Source: Pedobacter sp. (lineage in GTDB: Bacteria; Bacteroidota; Bacteroidia; Sphingobacteriales; Sphingobacteriaceae). Taken from it: DNA of 64,000 nucleotides. The stretch lies in NCBI GenBank assembly GCA_031119475.1, contig JAVHXV010000001.1, forward strand, positions 1,132,511-1,196,510, given 5' to 3'. Each line of letters opens with the position of its first letter. Positions within the stretch are counted from its first letter, which is position 1. The notes below the pieces were generated by a model. It searched no databases and had not been told where the DNA came from. It saw nothing but the letters and a program-made list of their open reading frames with translations. Below are positions 25,593 through 34,201 of this stretch, piece by piece. The translations under genes and the position numbers were made by a program.

Positions 25593-26948
25593 ATGAAAAA
25601 ATATATTCTGCTATTGGTAATGGCCATTGCTGCTACCATGGGCAATAGTTATGCACAGGTCATCTTACCTACCTACAGTGGCGATGCGCTACGTTTTTCT
25701 CAAATTAATTATGGCAGTACGGCCCGATTTAAGGCAATGGGCAATGCCCAGATCGGAGTGGGCGGAGACATTAGTTCATTAGGTGGCAACCCTGCCGGAC
25801 TAGGCCTTTTCACCAAATCTGAATTCACCTTTACGCCAGAGTTCAATGGTACTACCATTGATGCTGCTTACCTGAATACACGCACAACCTCAGATCGGGC
25901 GCAGATTAACCTGAACCAGATCGGTGCGGTATTTTATATGCCAACCTATAAAATGCGCGGGCAGGATACCAAAAAAGGATTGGTCAGCGCAGTTGTTGGG
26001 CTAGGCTATAGCCGAAATAATGATTATGGCCTCGAGGCAAATTTTAGTGGAACAAATAACCAGAGTTCAGTCTACAATATGTTCGATAACGATAATGCGT
26101 TTACGTTAGGCAACAAACAATCGGGCAATATCGTGAGATCGGGATCCGTTTCGGAGTTTAACATTGCTGGGGCGCTCAACATTTCAAACCAATTCTACAT
26201 TGGCGCCAATGTTGGCCTCGTTAACCTGAGGTTGATTAATGATGGCAGTTTGTATGAAACTGGTACCGTCCAAAATTACAGCGTAAATTATTATCAGAAC
26301 CAGGAAACAAAGGGTTCAGGTATAAACGGAAGGCTAGGCGTTATCTTTAGGCCTGTTCCTCAATTCAGGATTGGAGCCAATCTGCAGACCCCAACCTGGT
26401 TTACCATTGACGACCGCTCTTCTGTAAGCACAGATAACAATGCCATCGATGCCGAAACCTACGATTTTAGCTACAACCTGCGCACGCCTTTAAAAGGATC
26501 GCTTGGTGCAAGCTATGTGATCGGCGATCGTGCCCTGATCTCCGCAGATATTGATTTTGTAGATTACTCGACCTTAAGGTTCTCTAGCACAAATGGCGAT
26601 GATATTGATGTGATCAACGAAAACAACAATGAAGTGAAGCTTAATTTCACCAGTGCGATGAACTATCGTTTTGGTGCCGAAGTAAAAATTACCAACATGT
26701 TTAGCTTAAGGGGTGGTTATGGTATGAATGGCAGTGCCTACAAAGATGACGATGATTATTTTGCCACAAAATTCTACACAGGTGGTTTGGGCTACCGCAA
26801 CAGCAATTATTACATTGATTTAGGCTACCAACGTGTTGAAACGCACAGTACTTTCAGCCCTTACCTGCTACAGGATTTTAATGAGCCAGTAGCAGATGCC
26901 AAGAACAGTAAGAACAATGTTTATGTAACTGTCGGACTGAAGTTTTAA
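25593..26948 (+). CDS. FadL/OmpP1-like outer-membrane transport protein
   Basis: The 451-residue protein has a signal peptide (MKKYILLLVMAIAATMGNSYAQ) and a beta-barrel pattern to the last residue (VYVTVGLKF). The N-terminal DALRFSQINYGSTARFKAMGNAQIGVGGDISSL (in pieces) and NPAGLG segment is the hallmark of the OmpP1/FadL/TodX family, whose members import hydrophobic compounds. Followed by a strong terminator. Substrate cannot be inferred. Confidence 0.85.
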   Translation: MKKYILLLVMAIAATMGNSYAQVILPTYSGDALRFSQINYGSTARFKAMGNAQIGVGGDISSLGGNPAGLGLFTKSEFTFTPEFNGTTIDAAYLNTRTTSDRAQINLNQIGAVFYMPTYKMRGQDTKKGLVSAVVGLGYSRNNDYGLEANFSGTNNQSSVYNMFDNDNAFTLGNKQSGNIVRSGSVSEFNIAGALNISNQFYIGANVGLVNLRLINDGSLYETGTVQNYSVNYYQNQETKGSGINGRLGVIFRPVPQFRIGANLQTPTWFTIDDRSSVSTDNNAIDAETYDFSYNLRTPLKGSLGASYVIGDRALISADIDFVDYSTLRFSSTNGDDIDVINENNNEVKLNFTSAMNYRFGAEVKITNMFSLRGGYGMNGSAYKDDDDYFATKFYTGGLGYRNSNYYIDLGYQRVETHSTFSPYLLQDFNEPVADAKNSKNNVYVTVGLKF

Positions 26949-26966
26949 GCAGTGATGAATACCATT

Positions 26967-27004
26967 TAAAAAGCCCCGGAATAATTCCCGGGGCTTTTTT
27001 TTTC
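26967..27004 (+). terminator. Intrinsic terminator after FadL-like gene
   Basis: AAAAAGCCCCGG / CCGGGGCTTTTT pairs form a 12-bp stem with a short AATAATT loop, followed by a T run. The leading A run may also let it act on the minus strand. Confidence 0.88.
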
Positions 27005-27005
27005 G

Positions 27006-27112
27006 GAGACGTGAGATTTGAGATGTAAGATGTGAGACGTGAGAGATAAGAATAACGTAAGAACGCTGACTGACGAACTGTAAACTATAAACTGTAAACT
27101 GTAAACTATCAG
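27006..27112. repeat. gatgtgag / aaactgtaa simple repeats
   Basis: gagatttgagatgtaagatgtgagacg is followed by four units of aaactgtaa/aaactataa, ending next to the M16 peptidase stop. No gene. Confidence 0.75.
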
Positions 27113-28386
27113 CCCTTCTTCCCCACCACCACCTTGGTCATGTTCTCCCAATTTAAATAGGTGTTGGCTGTTGCCTTTATTTCTTCGGCAGTAATGTTTT
27201 TTACGCGATGGATGTAGGTGGTATAATAATCGAACGTAAGTCCTGAAAAATAGATGTTCTTAAATTTATCGGCATGGGAAAAAGCATTTTCCAGACTGCC
27301 CAATAAAGAACCCAGCATAAAATTGCGGACCAGGTTGAGCTCTTCTTCTCCTACAGGGTCAGTTTTCAATATTTCGATCTCTTTTTCGATCTCACGAAGG
27401 GCATCATTACAAACTGCCGTTCCCACTTCTGTGGCGATGAAAAAATAGCCTGCATCTTTTAAGGAAGCGATGCCCGAACCAATGCCATAGGTATAGCCCT
27501 TGTCTTCACGGATGTTGGCCATTAACCTGGAGCCAAAATATCCACCAAATAAAGTATTCATTATCTGGAGTGCCGGAAAATCAGGGTGTTTGCGATTGAT
27601 GCTGATGTTCCCCAGTCGCAGGGCTGATTGTATGGCATCTTTTCTTTCGAGATAAATTTCGATAGCCTCAGCTTCTTCATAATTAAATTTGTTAACTGTT
27701 GCTTGGCCATGATGCGCCCAGTTTCCCCCAAAAATATCATTTAGCAAGCCAAACTCGGTTTCCCCAAATTTTCCTGCGGCAATAACGGTACAGTTTTGGG
27801 GCGTAAAGGCGGCATTGAAATAGGCCAACAGTTCAGCTCTTTCCAGGGCATTGTAATCGGTCAACGAGATGTCTGCTCCATAGGCTGTATGGCCGAAAAT
27901 GTGGTGTGCAAATGTCTTTCGGGCCAAGAAGTCGTTCTTTTGGAGGTTGACCTTTAACTTTTGCTGTTGGTTCTGCTTGTAGATTGCCAGTTCATCTGCC
28001 GGGAAAATACTTTCGTTTAAGATTGACCAGACCAATGGAAGTACGGCTTTGAGGTGTTTATTCAAACTGTACAAAGAGACGGTAATGTAATCGGCAGCAT
28101 ATTCCGTTTGCAGAAATGCCCCATAAAAGTCTACCCTTTCGGCAATTTCCCTGGCGGAAAGCTGTTTTGTGCCATTGTTGATCAACGTATTCACCGCTTG
28201 TGCCTGTAGCGGCTTGGATGGGTTCCAATTTACGTTCTGAAAAATGAATTCGATACGGACAAGCTCCTGTTGGCCAGCGTTGATGGTAAATACCTTGATG
28301 CCATTTGCCAGTTGCTGTGCAATCGGTTCTATAAAGCTGATGGTGTCGACTTGTTTAAAATCGGGCGCGATCGTTCGGTTAAGCAT
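27109..28386 (-). CDS. M16 family peptidase, non-catalytic partner
   Basis: From ATG at 28386 the product is 425 residues. It has the M16 fold with NGIKVFTINAGQQELVRIEFIF at the N terminus and a C-terminal M16_C domain with GGYFGSRLMANIREDKGYTYG (in pieces). The zinc motif HxxEH is absent: the equivalent segment reads AQAVNTLINNGT. It therefore likely pairs with the HxxEH protein encoded just upstream, as in PqqL/heterodimeric M16 enzymes. The two genes overlap by 8 bases. A longer frame to 28443 lies in the upstream coding sequence. Confidence 0.87.
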   Translation of the reverse strand: MLNRTIAPDFKQVDTISFIEPIAQQLANGIKVFTINAGQQELVRIEFIFQNVNWNPSKPLQAQAVNTLINNGTKQLSAREIAERVDFYGAFLQTEYAADYITVSLYSLNKHLKAVLPLVWSILNESIFPADELAIYKQNQQQKLKVNLQKNDFLARKTFAHHIFGHTAYGADISLTDYNALERAELLAYFNAAFTPQNCTVIAAGKFGETEFGLLNDIFGGNWAHHGQATVNKFNYEEAEAIEIYLERKDAIQSALRLGNISINRKHPDFPALQIMNTLFGGYFGSRLMANIREDKGYTYGIGSGIASLKDAGYFFIATEVGTAVCNDALREIEKEIEILKTDPVGEEELNLVRNFMLGSLLGSLENAFSHADKFKNIYFSGLTFDYYTTYIHRVKNITAEEIKATANTYLNWENMTKVVVGKKG

Positions 28387-29617
28387 TGGCTTGGTAATAT
28401 AGGGTTGATGATTTTTCTTTCTTAAAGGTCTCGGCAGCGGCATTTCTGATCTGTTCCGCGGTGATGGACAGGTATTTATCTATCTCGATATTCAATCCCT
28501 GTGCATCGCCCAACAGCTCATAAAAGGCCAGATTCATGACCTTATCGAGCAAATTCATTTCAGAAAAAACCATGATCGATTCTGATTTATTTTTCACTTT
28601 GGTCAGTTCATCATCGCTGACGAGCGTTTCTGCCATCTGGCGAAGCTCATCCCATATGGCCTGTTCTGCAGTGTCCATGGCTACTCCTGTAATCAATTTT
28701 CCTTCTACGATAAACAGGCCCTCATCTAGACTGCCAGATAGATAGGCATTGATTTCACTGAAATATTGTTTTTCCTTCAGTAACCTGGTATACAGGCGCG
28801 AAGAATGTCCTTGAGAAAGGATATCCGACATCAGATCATAGACCTGATAAGTAGAAGACCTTCTTGCGGGCATTTTAAAGGCGATATAAATAGCATGCAG
28901 CGGCACATTTGCCTGTACGGTGAGCGATCTGGATTCGGTCTGTGGAAGTTCTTGTGGCAAATTTCTTTCTTTTTTTTCGCCTGGGGCAATCGGCGCAAAC
29001 CATTTTTCGGCCAGTGCCTTTACCTCATTGGTCTTCACATTGCCACCCACAACCATAATCGCATTCTGCGGATGATAGTGCTGCTTAAAAAAAGCTTTTA
29101 CATCTTCCATTGTGGCGTTTTCGATCTGCGCCAGGTCCTGACCGATGGTTGCCCACTGATAAGGATGCGTCTGGTAGGCCAATGGACGGAGTTTAAGCCA
29201 GACATCGCCATAAGGCTGATTGAGATAGCGTTGCTTAAATTCTTCCATCACCACGTTGCGCTGTGTTTCTAGGCTCTTTTCCGAAAAAGCTAGGCTCAAC
29301 ATACGATCGCTCTCTAACCAAAAGGCTGTTTCCAGATTGGCCGCAGGCAAGGTGATGTAATAATTGGTAATATCGTTGGTGGTAAAGGCGTTGTTCTCTC
29401 CCCCTACCCTTTGCAACGGCTCATCGTAAACGGGAATGTTTACCGAACCTCCAAACATCAGGTGTTCAAACAAATGTGCAAATCCGGTTTTATGAGGTTC
29501 TTCATCACGGGCGCCAACATCATATAATATATTGAGTGCAGCCATTGGCGTGGTGGGGTCTTCATGGACCAGCACCTTTAGGCCATTGGCTAAGGTAAAA
29601 CGTTCAAAGTTTATCAT
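28379..29617 (-). CDS. M16 family zinc peptidase, catalytic subunit
   Basis: From ATG at 29617 the product is 412 residues. The inverted zinc motif HLFEH (His48, Glu51, His52) lies in FAHLFEHLMFGGS, with the second Glu ligand about 75 residues later. The C-terminal M16 domain begins near 170. There is no signal peptide, so it is probably cytoplasmic. A 13-residue N-terminal extension from 29656 is possible but not conserved-looking. It is cotranscribed with the HxxEH-less partner. Confidence 0.9.
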   Translation of the reverse strand: MINFERFTLANGLKVLVHEDPTTPMAALNILYDVGARDEEPHKTGFAHLFEHLMFGGSVNIPVYDEPLQRVGGENNAFTTNDITNYYITLPAANLETAFWLESDRMLSLAFSEKSLETQRNVVMEEFKQRYLNQPYGDVWLKLRPLAYQTHPYQWATIGQDLAQIENATMEDVKAFFKQHYHPQNAIMVVGGNVKTNEVKALAEKWFAPIAPGEKKERNLPQELPQTESRSLTVQANVPLHAIYIAFKMPARRSSTYQVYDLMSDILSQGHSSRLYTRLLKEKQYFSEINAYLSGSLDEGLFIVEGKLITGVAMDTAEQAIWDELRQMAETLVSDDELTKVKNKSESIMVFSEMNLLDKVMNLAFYELLGDAQGLNIEIDKYLSITAEQIRNAAAETFKKEKSSTLYYQANA

Positions 29618-29751
29618 AGCAAATTTTAGACCGCTAAGATAGGGAAAAGTCGGCATGGGAAAGAAGTCCGAGAGTCGAAGAGTCCAACAGATGTGCCGGA
29701 CTTCTGGACTATTGGACTTCTAGACTATTGGACTCTATCACCACTTTTGTA

Positions 29752-29759
29752 TATCTTTG
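29752..29759 (+). promoter_or_regulatory. Promoter -7 box TATCTTTG immediately before mqnC
   Basis: TATCTTTG is an exact match to TAnnTTTG. TTG at 29728-29730 is 21 bases upstream. The box ends only 3 bases before the mqnC ATG, so the transcript would have little or no leader. Confidence 0.6.
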
Positions 29760-29762
29760 TAA

Positions 29763-30887
29763 ATGCATACTGCCGAACTGTTACAACGTGCTTTAAATTT
29801 CGATTTTTTAACACTGGAAGAGGGCGTTTTCCTCTATCACAATGCCACCACCGCCGAATTGGCATTTGTAGCCAATGAGCTCAGAAAAATCCAGGTTCCG
29901 AGCGGAAAGGTAACGTGGCAGATCGACAGGAATGTAAATACCACCAATGTCTGCATAGCCAACTGTAAATTCTGTAATTTTTTTCGCAGACCAGGCCATG
30001 ACGAAAGCTACATTACCGATATCGAAACCTATAAGGTTAAAATAGAAGAAACCTTTAGGCTTGGGGGCGACCAACTGCTACTACAGGGTGGGCACCATCC
30101 CGATCTTGGCCTGCGCTTTTACGCCGACCTGTTTAAACAGTTAAAAGAACTTTATCCTGCCCTAAAATTGCATGCTTTAGGTCCACCAGAAATTGCCCAT
30201 GTTGCTAAATTGGAAGGCATTTCGCATACAGAAGTCTTAAAAGAACTGAAGGCCAATGGGCTGGATTCACTCCCTGGTGCGGGCGCAGAGATCTTGAACG
30301 ACCGGGTGAGGAGATTGATTTCTAAAGGCAAATGTTGTGGGCAAGAATGGCTGGATGTGATGCGTGCGGCCCATCAGTTGGACATCACAACTTCTGCCAC
30401 CATGATGTTTGGTCATGTAGAAACCATAGAAGAGCGTTTTGAACACCTGGTTTGGATCAGGGAAGTACAGCGCGAAAAACCTGAACACGCCAATGGCTTT
30501 CTGGCCTTTATTCCTTGGCCTTTTCAGGATGATGGCACCTTGCTGAAGCGCTTGAGGGGAATAAGCAATAACGTAACCGGCGATGAATATGTGCGGATGT
30601 TGGCCCTGAGCCGTATCATGTTGCCAAACATCAAAAACATACAGGCCAGTTGGCTAACCGTTGGAAAAGCAGTTGCCCAAACCTGCCTCTATGCAGGCGC
30701 GAATGACTTCGGTTCCATCATGATCGAAGAAAACGTGGTTTCGGCTGCAGGGGCGCCACACCGTTTTACCGCAAAAGGTATCCAGAACGCCATTCGGGAA
30801 GCAGGATTTGAGCCACAATTGCGCGGCCAAAAATATAACTATCGCGAAATGCCTGCACAGTTGGAAGAACAAGTCATCACTTACTAA
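29763..30887 (+). CDS. mqnC: Cyclic dehypoxanthinyl futalosine synthase (radical SAM)
   Basis: The 374-residue protein is a radical SAM enzyme with Cys64, Cys68 and Cys71 in VCIANCKFCNFFR (CX3CX2C). GGDQLLLQGGHHPDLGL and the GAGAEIL motif fit MqnC rather than MqnE or CofH. MqnC cyclises dehypoxanthine futalosine in the futalosine route to menaquinone. The other mqn genes are not in this window. Length is normal. A consensus -7 box lies almost on the start codon. Confidence 0.88.
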   Translation: MHTAELLQRALNFDFLTLEEGVFLYHNATTAELAFVANELRKIQVPSGKVTWQIDRNVNTTNVCIANCKFCNFFRRPGHDESYITDIETYKVKIEETFRLGGDQLLLQGGHHPDLGLRFYADLFKQLKELYPALKLHALGPPEIAHVAKLEGISHTEVLKELKANGLDSLPGAGAEILNDRVRRLISKGKCCGQEWLDVMRAAHQLDITTSATMMFGHVETIEERFEHLVWIREVQREKPEHANGFLAFIPWPFQDDGTLLKRLRGISNNVTGDEYVRMLALSRIMLPNIKNIQASWLTVGKAVAQTCLYAGANDFGSIMIEENVVSAAGAPHRFTAKGIQNAIREAGFEPQLRGQKYNYREMPAQLEEQVITY

Positions 30888-30895
30888 TTATAAAT

Positions 30896-31402
30896 ATGTT
30901 AAAAAAAGTAACGCTCGTATTTTTTCTGGCCCTAGCCAGCAGCTATGCTGGAGCACAAGAAAAATGGTTCAATCAAAAGATCAACGATAAGGTGGATGTA
31001 AATTTCCCTATCGAGGCCAAAAAACTAAATGAAACCAGTTATGGCATCAGGAATAATGATGGTGTAGTCTTTTTGATCACTACGGTAGACCTGTTAAAGG
31101 TTACGGGAATGACCGCAAAAGAGTTCAATGAGGAAGTTGTTAAACAGAAATGGGCCGAAGAATTTATGGGAGGCTTAGCGCCCACCATGCCAAACTATAC
31201 TTTTTCGGCACCTAAGATTGTCACCTTTAAAAGCAATCCTGCTTACCAGACTTCTGGAAGGGACGACAAGAACAAAAACACGATCTATATGAACCTAGTG
31301 TTTATAGATGGCATTGTTTACAACATGTCCAGTATTGTTCCCGATGGCAAAGAAACCAAGACAACCGATAAATTCCTGAAGGAACTTTATATCCGGCTTT
31401 AA
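30896..31402 (+). CDS. Small exported protein of unknown function
   Basis: The 168-residue product has a signal peptide (MLKKVTLVFFLALASSYAGAQ) and a compact alpha/beta domain with KVDVNFPIEAKKLNETSYGI, FNEEVVKQKWAEEFMGG and NTIYMNLVFIDGIVYNM. I do not recognise a family. It follows mqnC by 8 bases and ends at a terminator, so the two form a transcription unit. Confidence 0.75.
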   Translation: MLKKVTLVFFLALASSYAGAQEKWFNQKINDKVDVNFPIEAKKLNETSYGIRNNDGVVFLITTVDLLKVTGMTAKEFNEEVVKQKWAEEFMGGLAPTMPNYTFSAPKIVTFKSNPAYQTSGRDDKNKNTIYMNLVFIDGIVYNMSSIVPDGKETKTTDKFLKELYIRL

Positions 31403-31405
31403 TTA

Positions 31406-31443
31406 AACAAAAAGGGTGGTCTAAATAGACCACCCTTTTTTGT
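31406..31443. terminator. Bidirectional terminator between convergent genes
   Basis: AAAAAGGGTGGTCTA / TAGACCACCCTTTTT is a near-perfect stem with a short loop and A/T runs on both sides, placed between convergent stop codons. Confidence 0.88.
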
Positions 31444-32306
31444 TAGGACAATTTCTTGCCTGCCTTTATGAACAGGTTCGCAATTGTTTTGGCCTGGGCT
31501 CCGGTAATCGTTTCATCGAACGATTCGGCCGCCTGGGCCTGGGTAATTCCACTACCGTTTACGTTTTGGATTTCAATGTTAGCGATTTTGGTGTTCTGTT
31601 CACCTGCATAAACAGCATCTGCCGCCGTAACTCCAGTATCATTTCCGTTGGCCGTGTAGGTAATCCATGGCTTTAAGGCTGTGGCTCCAGTAACATTTTC
31701 TTTTACCATCTTACGAAGATGCGAAGCGTGGCGTGCCTCTACGCCGTGGATCTGCAGGGCAGCAGTAAGCACCGATTGCTGCTTTAATAAAGGCGCCTGA
31801 CCTTTATAGGCCCTTACTCCTGTATCTTCAAAGGCTAAGGCCACTTTTAAGAAAGTCTGATAGTTCGTATCCACATCTGCAAAAGTTCCTCCAGCGGTAA
31901 AATCAAAATCTGCCTGTACATACCCATCGGCACCTGTAATGTTAAGTGCTTTTTTTAGGAAATCGACATGCTGGCGTTCGTGGTTACGGATGGTGGTAAT
32001 CGCATCCCTTGCCGGACCGACCGGAATATAGGCTGCCCCACTTGATAAGCCTAAAGCCCGATTGTAGTAGTTCCACTCCAGATATTCCAATGCGAGTGCG
32101 AGATTTAGCACTTCGGTTACGTTTGTCGGATTGGTCTGCCCATATGCTTTTTGGAACATTGATCCCAGTGCCAGTGGCAGCGCGGCAAGCGAAATTTTCT
32201 TTCCAATGTTATAAAAGTCTTTCATCGCTTTGCGACGTGGGTTCAATCGTTCATAGATTTCGCCATCTACTTTTTCAATTTCGTCTAATATGTTAATGAT
32301 ATTCAT
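31443..32306 (-). CDS. Exported ferritin-like domain protein (PF13668 type)
   Basis: The 287-residue protein has an N-terminal region with PRRKAMKDFYNIGKKISLAA and a hydrophobic stretch ending near MFQKAYGQ, a Tat-like signal. The ferritin-like four-helix bundle follows with metal-ligand patterns LALALEYLEWNYYNRAL, NHERQHVDFLKKAL and EARHASHLRKM (Glu plus two ExxH). The last ~60 residues are a beta or coil tail ending in KTIANLFIKAGKKLS. Function is not known; di-metal binding is inferred. It follows the next paralogue by 17 bases. Confidence 0.85.
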   Translation of the reverse strand: MNIINILDEIEKVDGEIYERLNPRRKAMKDFYNIGKKISLAALPLALGSMFQKAYGQTNPTNVTEVLNLALALEYLEWNYYNRALGLSSGAAYIPVGPARDAITTIRNHERQHVDFLKKALNITGADGYVQADFDFTAGGTFADVDTNYQTFLKVALAFEDTGVRAYKGQAPLLKQQSVLTAALQIHGVEARHASHLRKMVKENVTGATALKPWITYTANGNDTGVTAADAVYAGEQNTKIANIEIQNVNGSGITQAQAAESFDETITGAQAKTIANLFIKAGKKLS

Positions 32307-32323
32307 GATTTCTAGTTTTAGGA

Positions 32324-33055
32324 TTAAAGGTTGATGACATTGATTTTGGTCTTGATGTACTTGCTGGCCATAGCCAATACCTTATCTGGAGGCAAGGCAC
32401 CATCTAGGCCATTGGCCGAATCGGCTCCAAGTCCACTCGACTGCAATTCGCTCAGGTTAGAAAAACTACCATTACTGATCATGTCGCGAATGGCGGCGGC
32501 ATGACGCGCCTCTACTGAAACAATCTGACCAGCAACCGTTAGATAAGCGGCATTCTGAATTCTAACCCCTGCTCCATTGTAGGCTGCAACACCAAGGTCT
32601 TCAAATGTTTTAGCTGCCGCCAACACAGCTGTACGGCTGTTGAAATCAATACTAGAAAAATCCGGTGTCAAGCTCCCGATAGAACCTGTGCCCAATACAC
32701 TCTTGAAAAATTCCCTGTGGGCAACTTCATGCGCACGGATATCCTGAAAATAGGCACGCTCTGTAGAATCGGTAAAGATGGCCAGGTTGTTGCTAACCTG
32801 CGTGTAAAATGCCGCTTCCAACTGTTCCAGGGCGTAGGCATAGTTCAATACGCCAAAATCATCTTTAAAATCCAGCGTTACACCATAGATATCGTTGGTG
32901 AAGCCCCTGTCTTTTCTACAGCCTACAGCGGTCAGCGCCAAAGCGGCTGCACCAGCTCCCGCATATTGCAAAAAGGAACGGCGCTGCAATCTGCTTTCCA
33001 AGATCCCACCCTCATTGGCAGGCAACACTTGGCTTGGTTCGTTTAAATTTTTCAT
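32324..33055 (-). CDS. Exported ferritin-like lipoprotein, Tat-type signal
   Basis: The 243-residue protein has a twin-Arg signal (LQRRSFLQYAGAGAAALALT) followed by a lipobox AVGC (near residue 46). The ferritin-like bundle shows LNYAYALEQLEAAFY, RAHEVAHREFFKSVLG and EARHAAAIRDM, keeping Glu and two ExxH motifs. It is the upstream member of a two-gene unit with a second ferritin-like gene 17 bases downstream. Confidence 0.85.
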   Translation of the reverse strand: MKNLNEPSQVLPANEGGILESRLQRRSFLQYAGAGAAALALTAVGCRKDRGFTNDIYGVTLDFKDDFGVLNYAYALEQLEAAFYTQVSNNLAIFTDSTERAYFQDIRAHEVAHREFFKSVLGTGSIGSLTPDFSSIDFNSRTAVLAAAKTFEDLGVAAYNGAGVRIQNAAYLTVAGQIVSVEARHAAAIRDMISNGSFSNLSELQSSGLGADSANGLDGALPPDKVLAMASKYIKTKINVINL

Positions 33056-33424
33056 AGTTTTTATTTTTTTAAAAGGTGGTTACGATGATATAATAGACGA
33101 TAGATGCGAGAGAAGAGATAATTTGATAATAGATAATTAGATAATAGACAATAGACAATTAGATAATAGACGATAGATAATAGACAATTAGATAAAAGAC
33201 GATTGACCATAGATAAAAGACGATTGACCATAGATTGGCGGGCAGTGGCTATCAACTATGAACAATCAACCGTTAACTATGAACTATTGACTATGAACTG
33301 TTAACTATTAACTATCAACTAACACCCTATCTACGGGCGCAAATACCATTTGGATTTAATGCCTTCAATAAATATTTCCTAATGCATCTGATTTTTGATA
33401 AATTGAGCCATTAAAACTTCCGCC
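33056..33424. other. Gene-free region filled with gataatagac-type repeats
   Basis: Bases 33085-33235 consist of variants of gataatagacaattagat with period ~10-20, then tatgaactattgactatgaact words to about 33320. The last 100 bases before the GTG start of the regulator look ordinary. No gene, RNA or terminator seen. Confidence 0.75.
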
Positions 33425-34201
33425 GTGCTGAATGCGATTATTGTAGATGATGAAGAATTTGCCCGATCTTCCCTATATTTCCTTCTCCAGGAAAATTGTG
33501 AGGCCGTTAATGTGCTGGGGATCGCCAAATCAGTTAACGAGGCAAGGATCCTGCTTTCGCAACAGCAGGTCGACCTCATATTCCTGGACATTGCCATGCC
33601 GGGCGAAAACGGCTTCGAGCTCATCCCACAGGCACAACAGGCAAATGCAACTGTTATCTTTACCACAGCTTACGACCAATATGCCCTGAAAGCAATCAAG
33701 GCCAATGCACTCGACTACCTGTTGAAGCCCATTGACATCGACGAGCTAAAGGAGGCCGTAAACAAGGCAACGAAATACAACAGATTGAACAGGAACGAAA
33801 ACCGCAATGAAAGCCTGACCAACCTGGCCAATGACCTCAATGAGCGTTCGAGTATTAAAAAGATTACGCTGCCAAGTGGACAGGGCTATCGCCTGGTCGA
33901 CATTGACGACATTATCCATATCGAGGCGGATAGCAACTATTCAGTTTTTCATTTGAACAACCTCGAAAAAATAGCAGTCTCCAAAATTCTGAAGGAATAC
34001 GAAGAAATCCTTCCAGACCATAGGTTCGCCAGGATCCACAAATCGAGCATCGTAAACCTTAAATATGTAAAGGAATACAATTCTAAAAATGGCTTACAGG
34101 TAATTCTGTCAAACGGGGAGGCCATTACGATCTCGCGTAGGCGGGCAAGCGATTTCTCAGAAAAGATCAAAAACTATACAAATCTGCAAGTTGAAAATTA
34201 G
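33425..34201 (+). CDS. LytTR family response regulator
   Basis: The 258-residue protein (GTG start) has a REC domain (AIIVDDEEFARSSL, phospho-Asp in LIFLDIAMPGENG near residue 56, Lys in YLLKPIDIDELKEA near 104) and a LytTR DNA-binding domain (~145-250; ITLPSGQGYRLVDIDDII, ARIHKSSIVNLKYVKEYN). It regulates transcription in response to the kinase encoded by the overlapping downstream gene (11-base overlap). Confidence 0.93.
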   Translation: MLNAIIVDDEEFARSSLYFLLQENCEAVNVLGIAKSVNEARILLSQQQVDLIFLDIAMPGENGFELIPQAQQANATVIFTTAYDQYALKAIKANALDYLLKPIDIDELKEAVNKATKYNRLNRNENRNESLTNLANDLNERSSIKKITLPSGQGYRLVDIDDIIHIEADSNYSVFHLNNLEKIAVSKILKEYEEILPDHRFARIHKSSIVNLKYVKEYNSKNGLQVILSNGEAITISRRRASDFSEKIKNYTNLQVEN

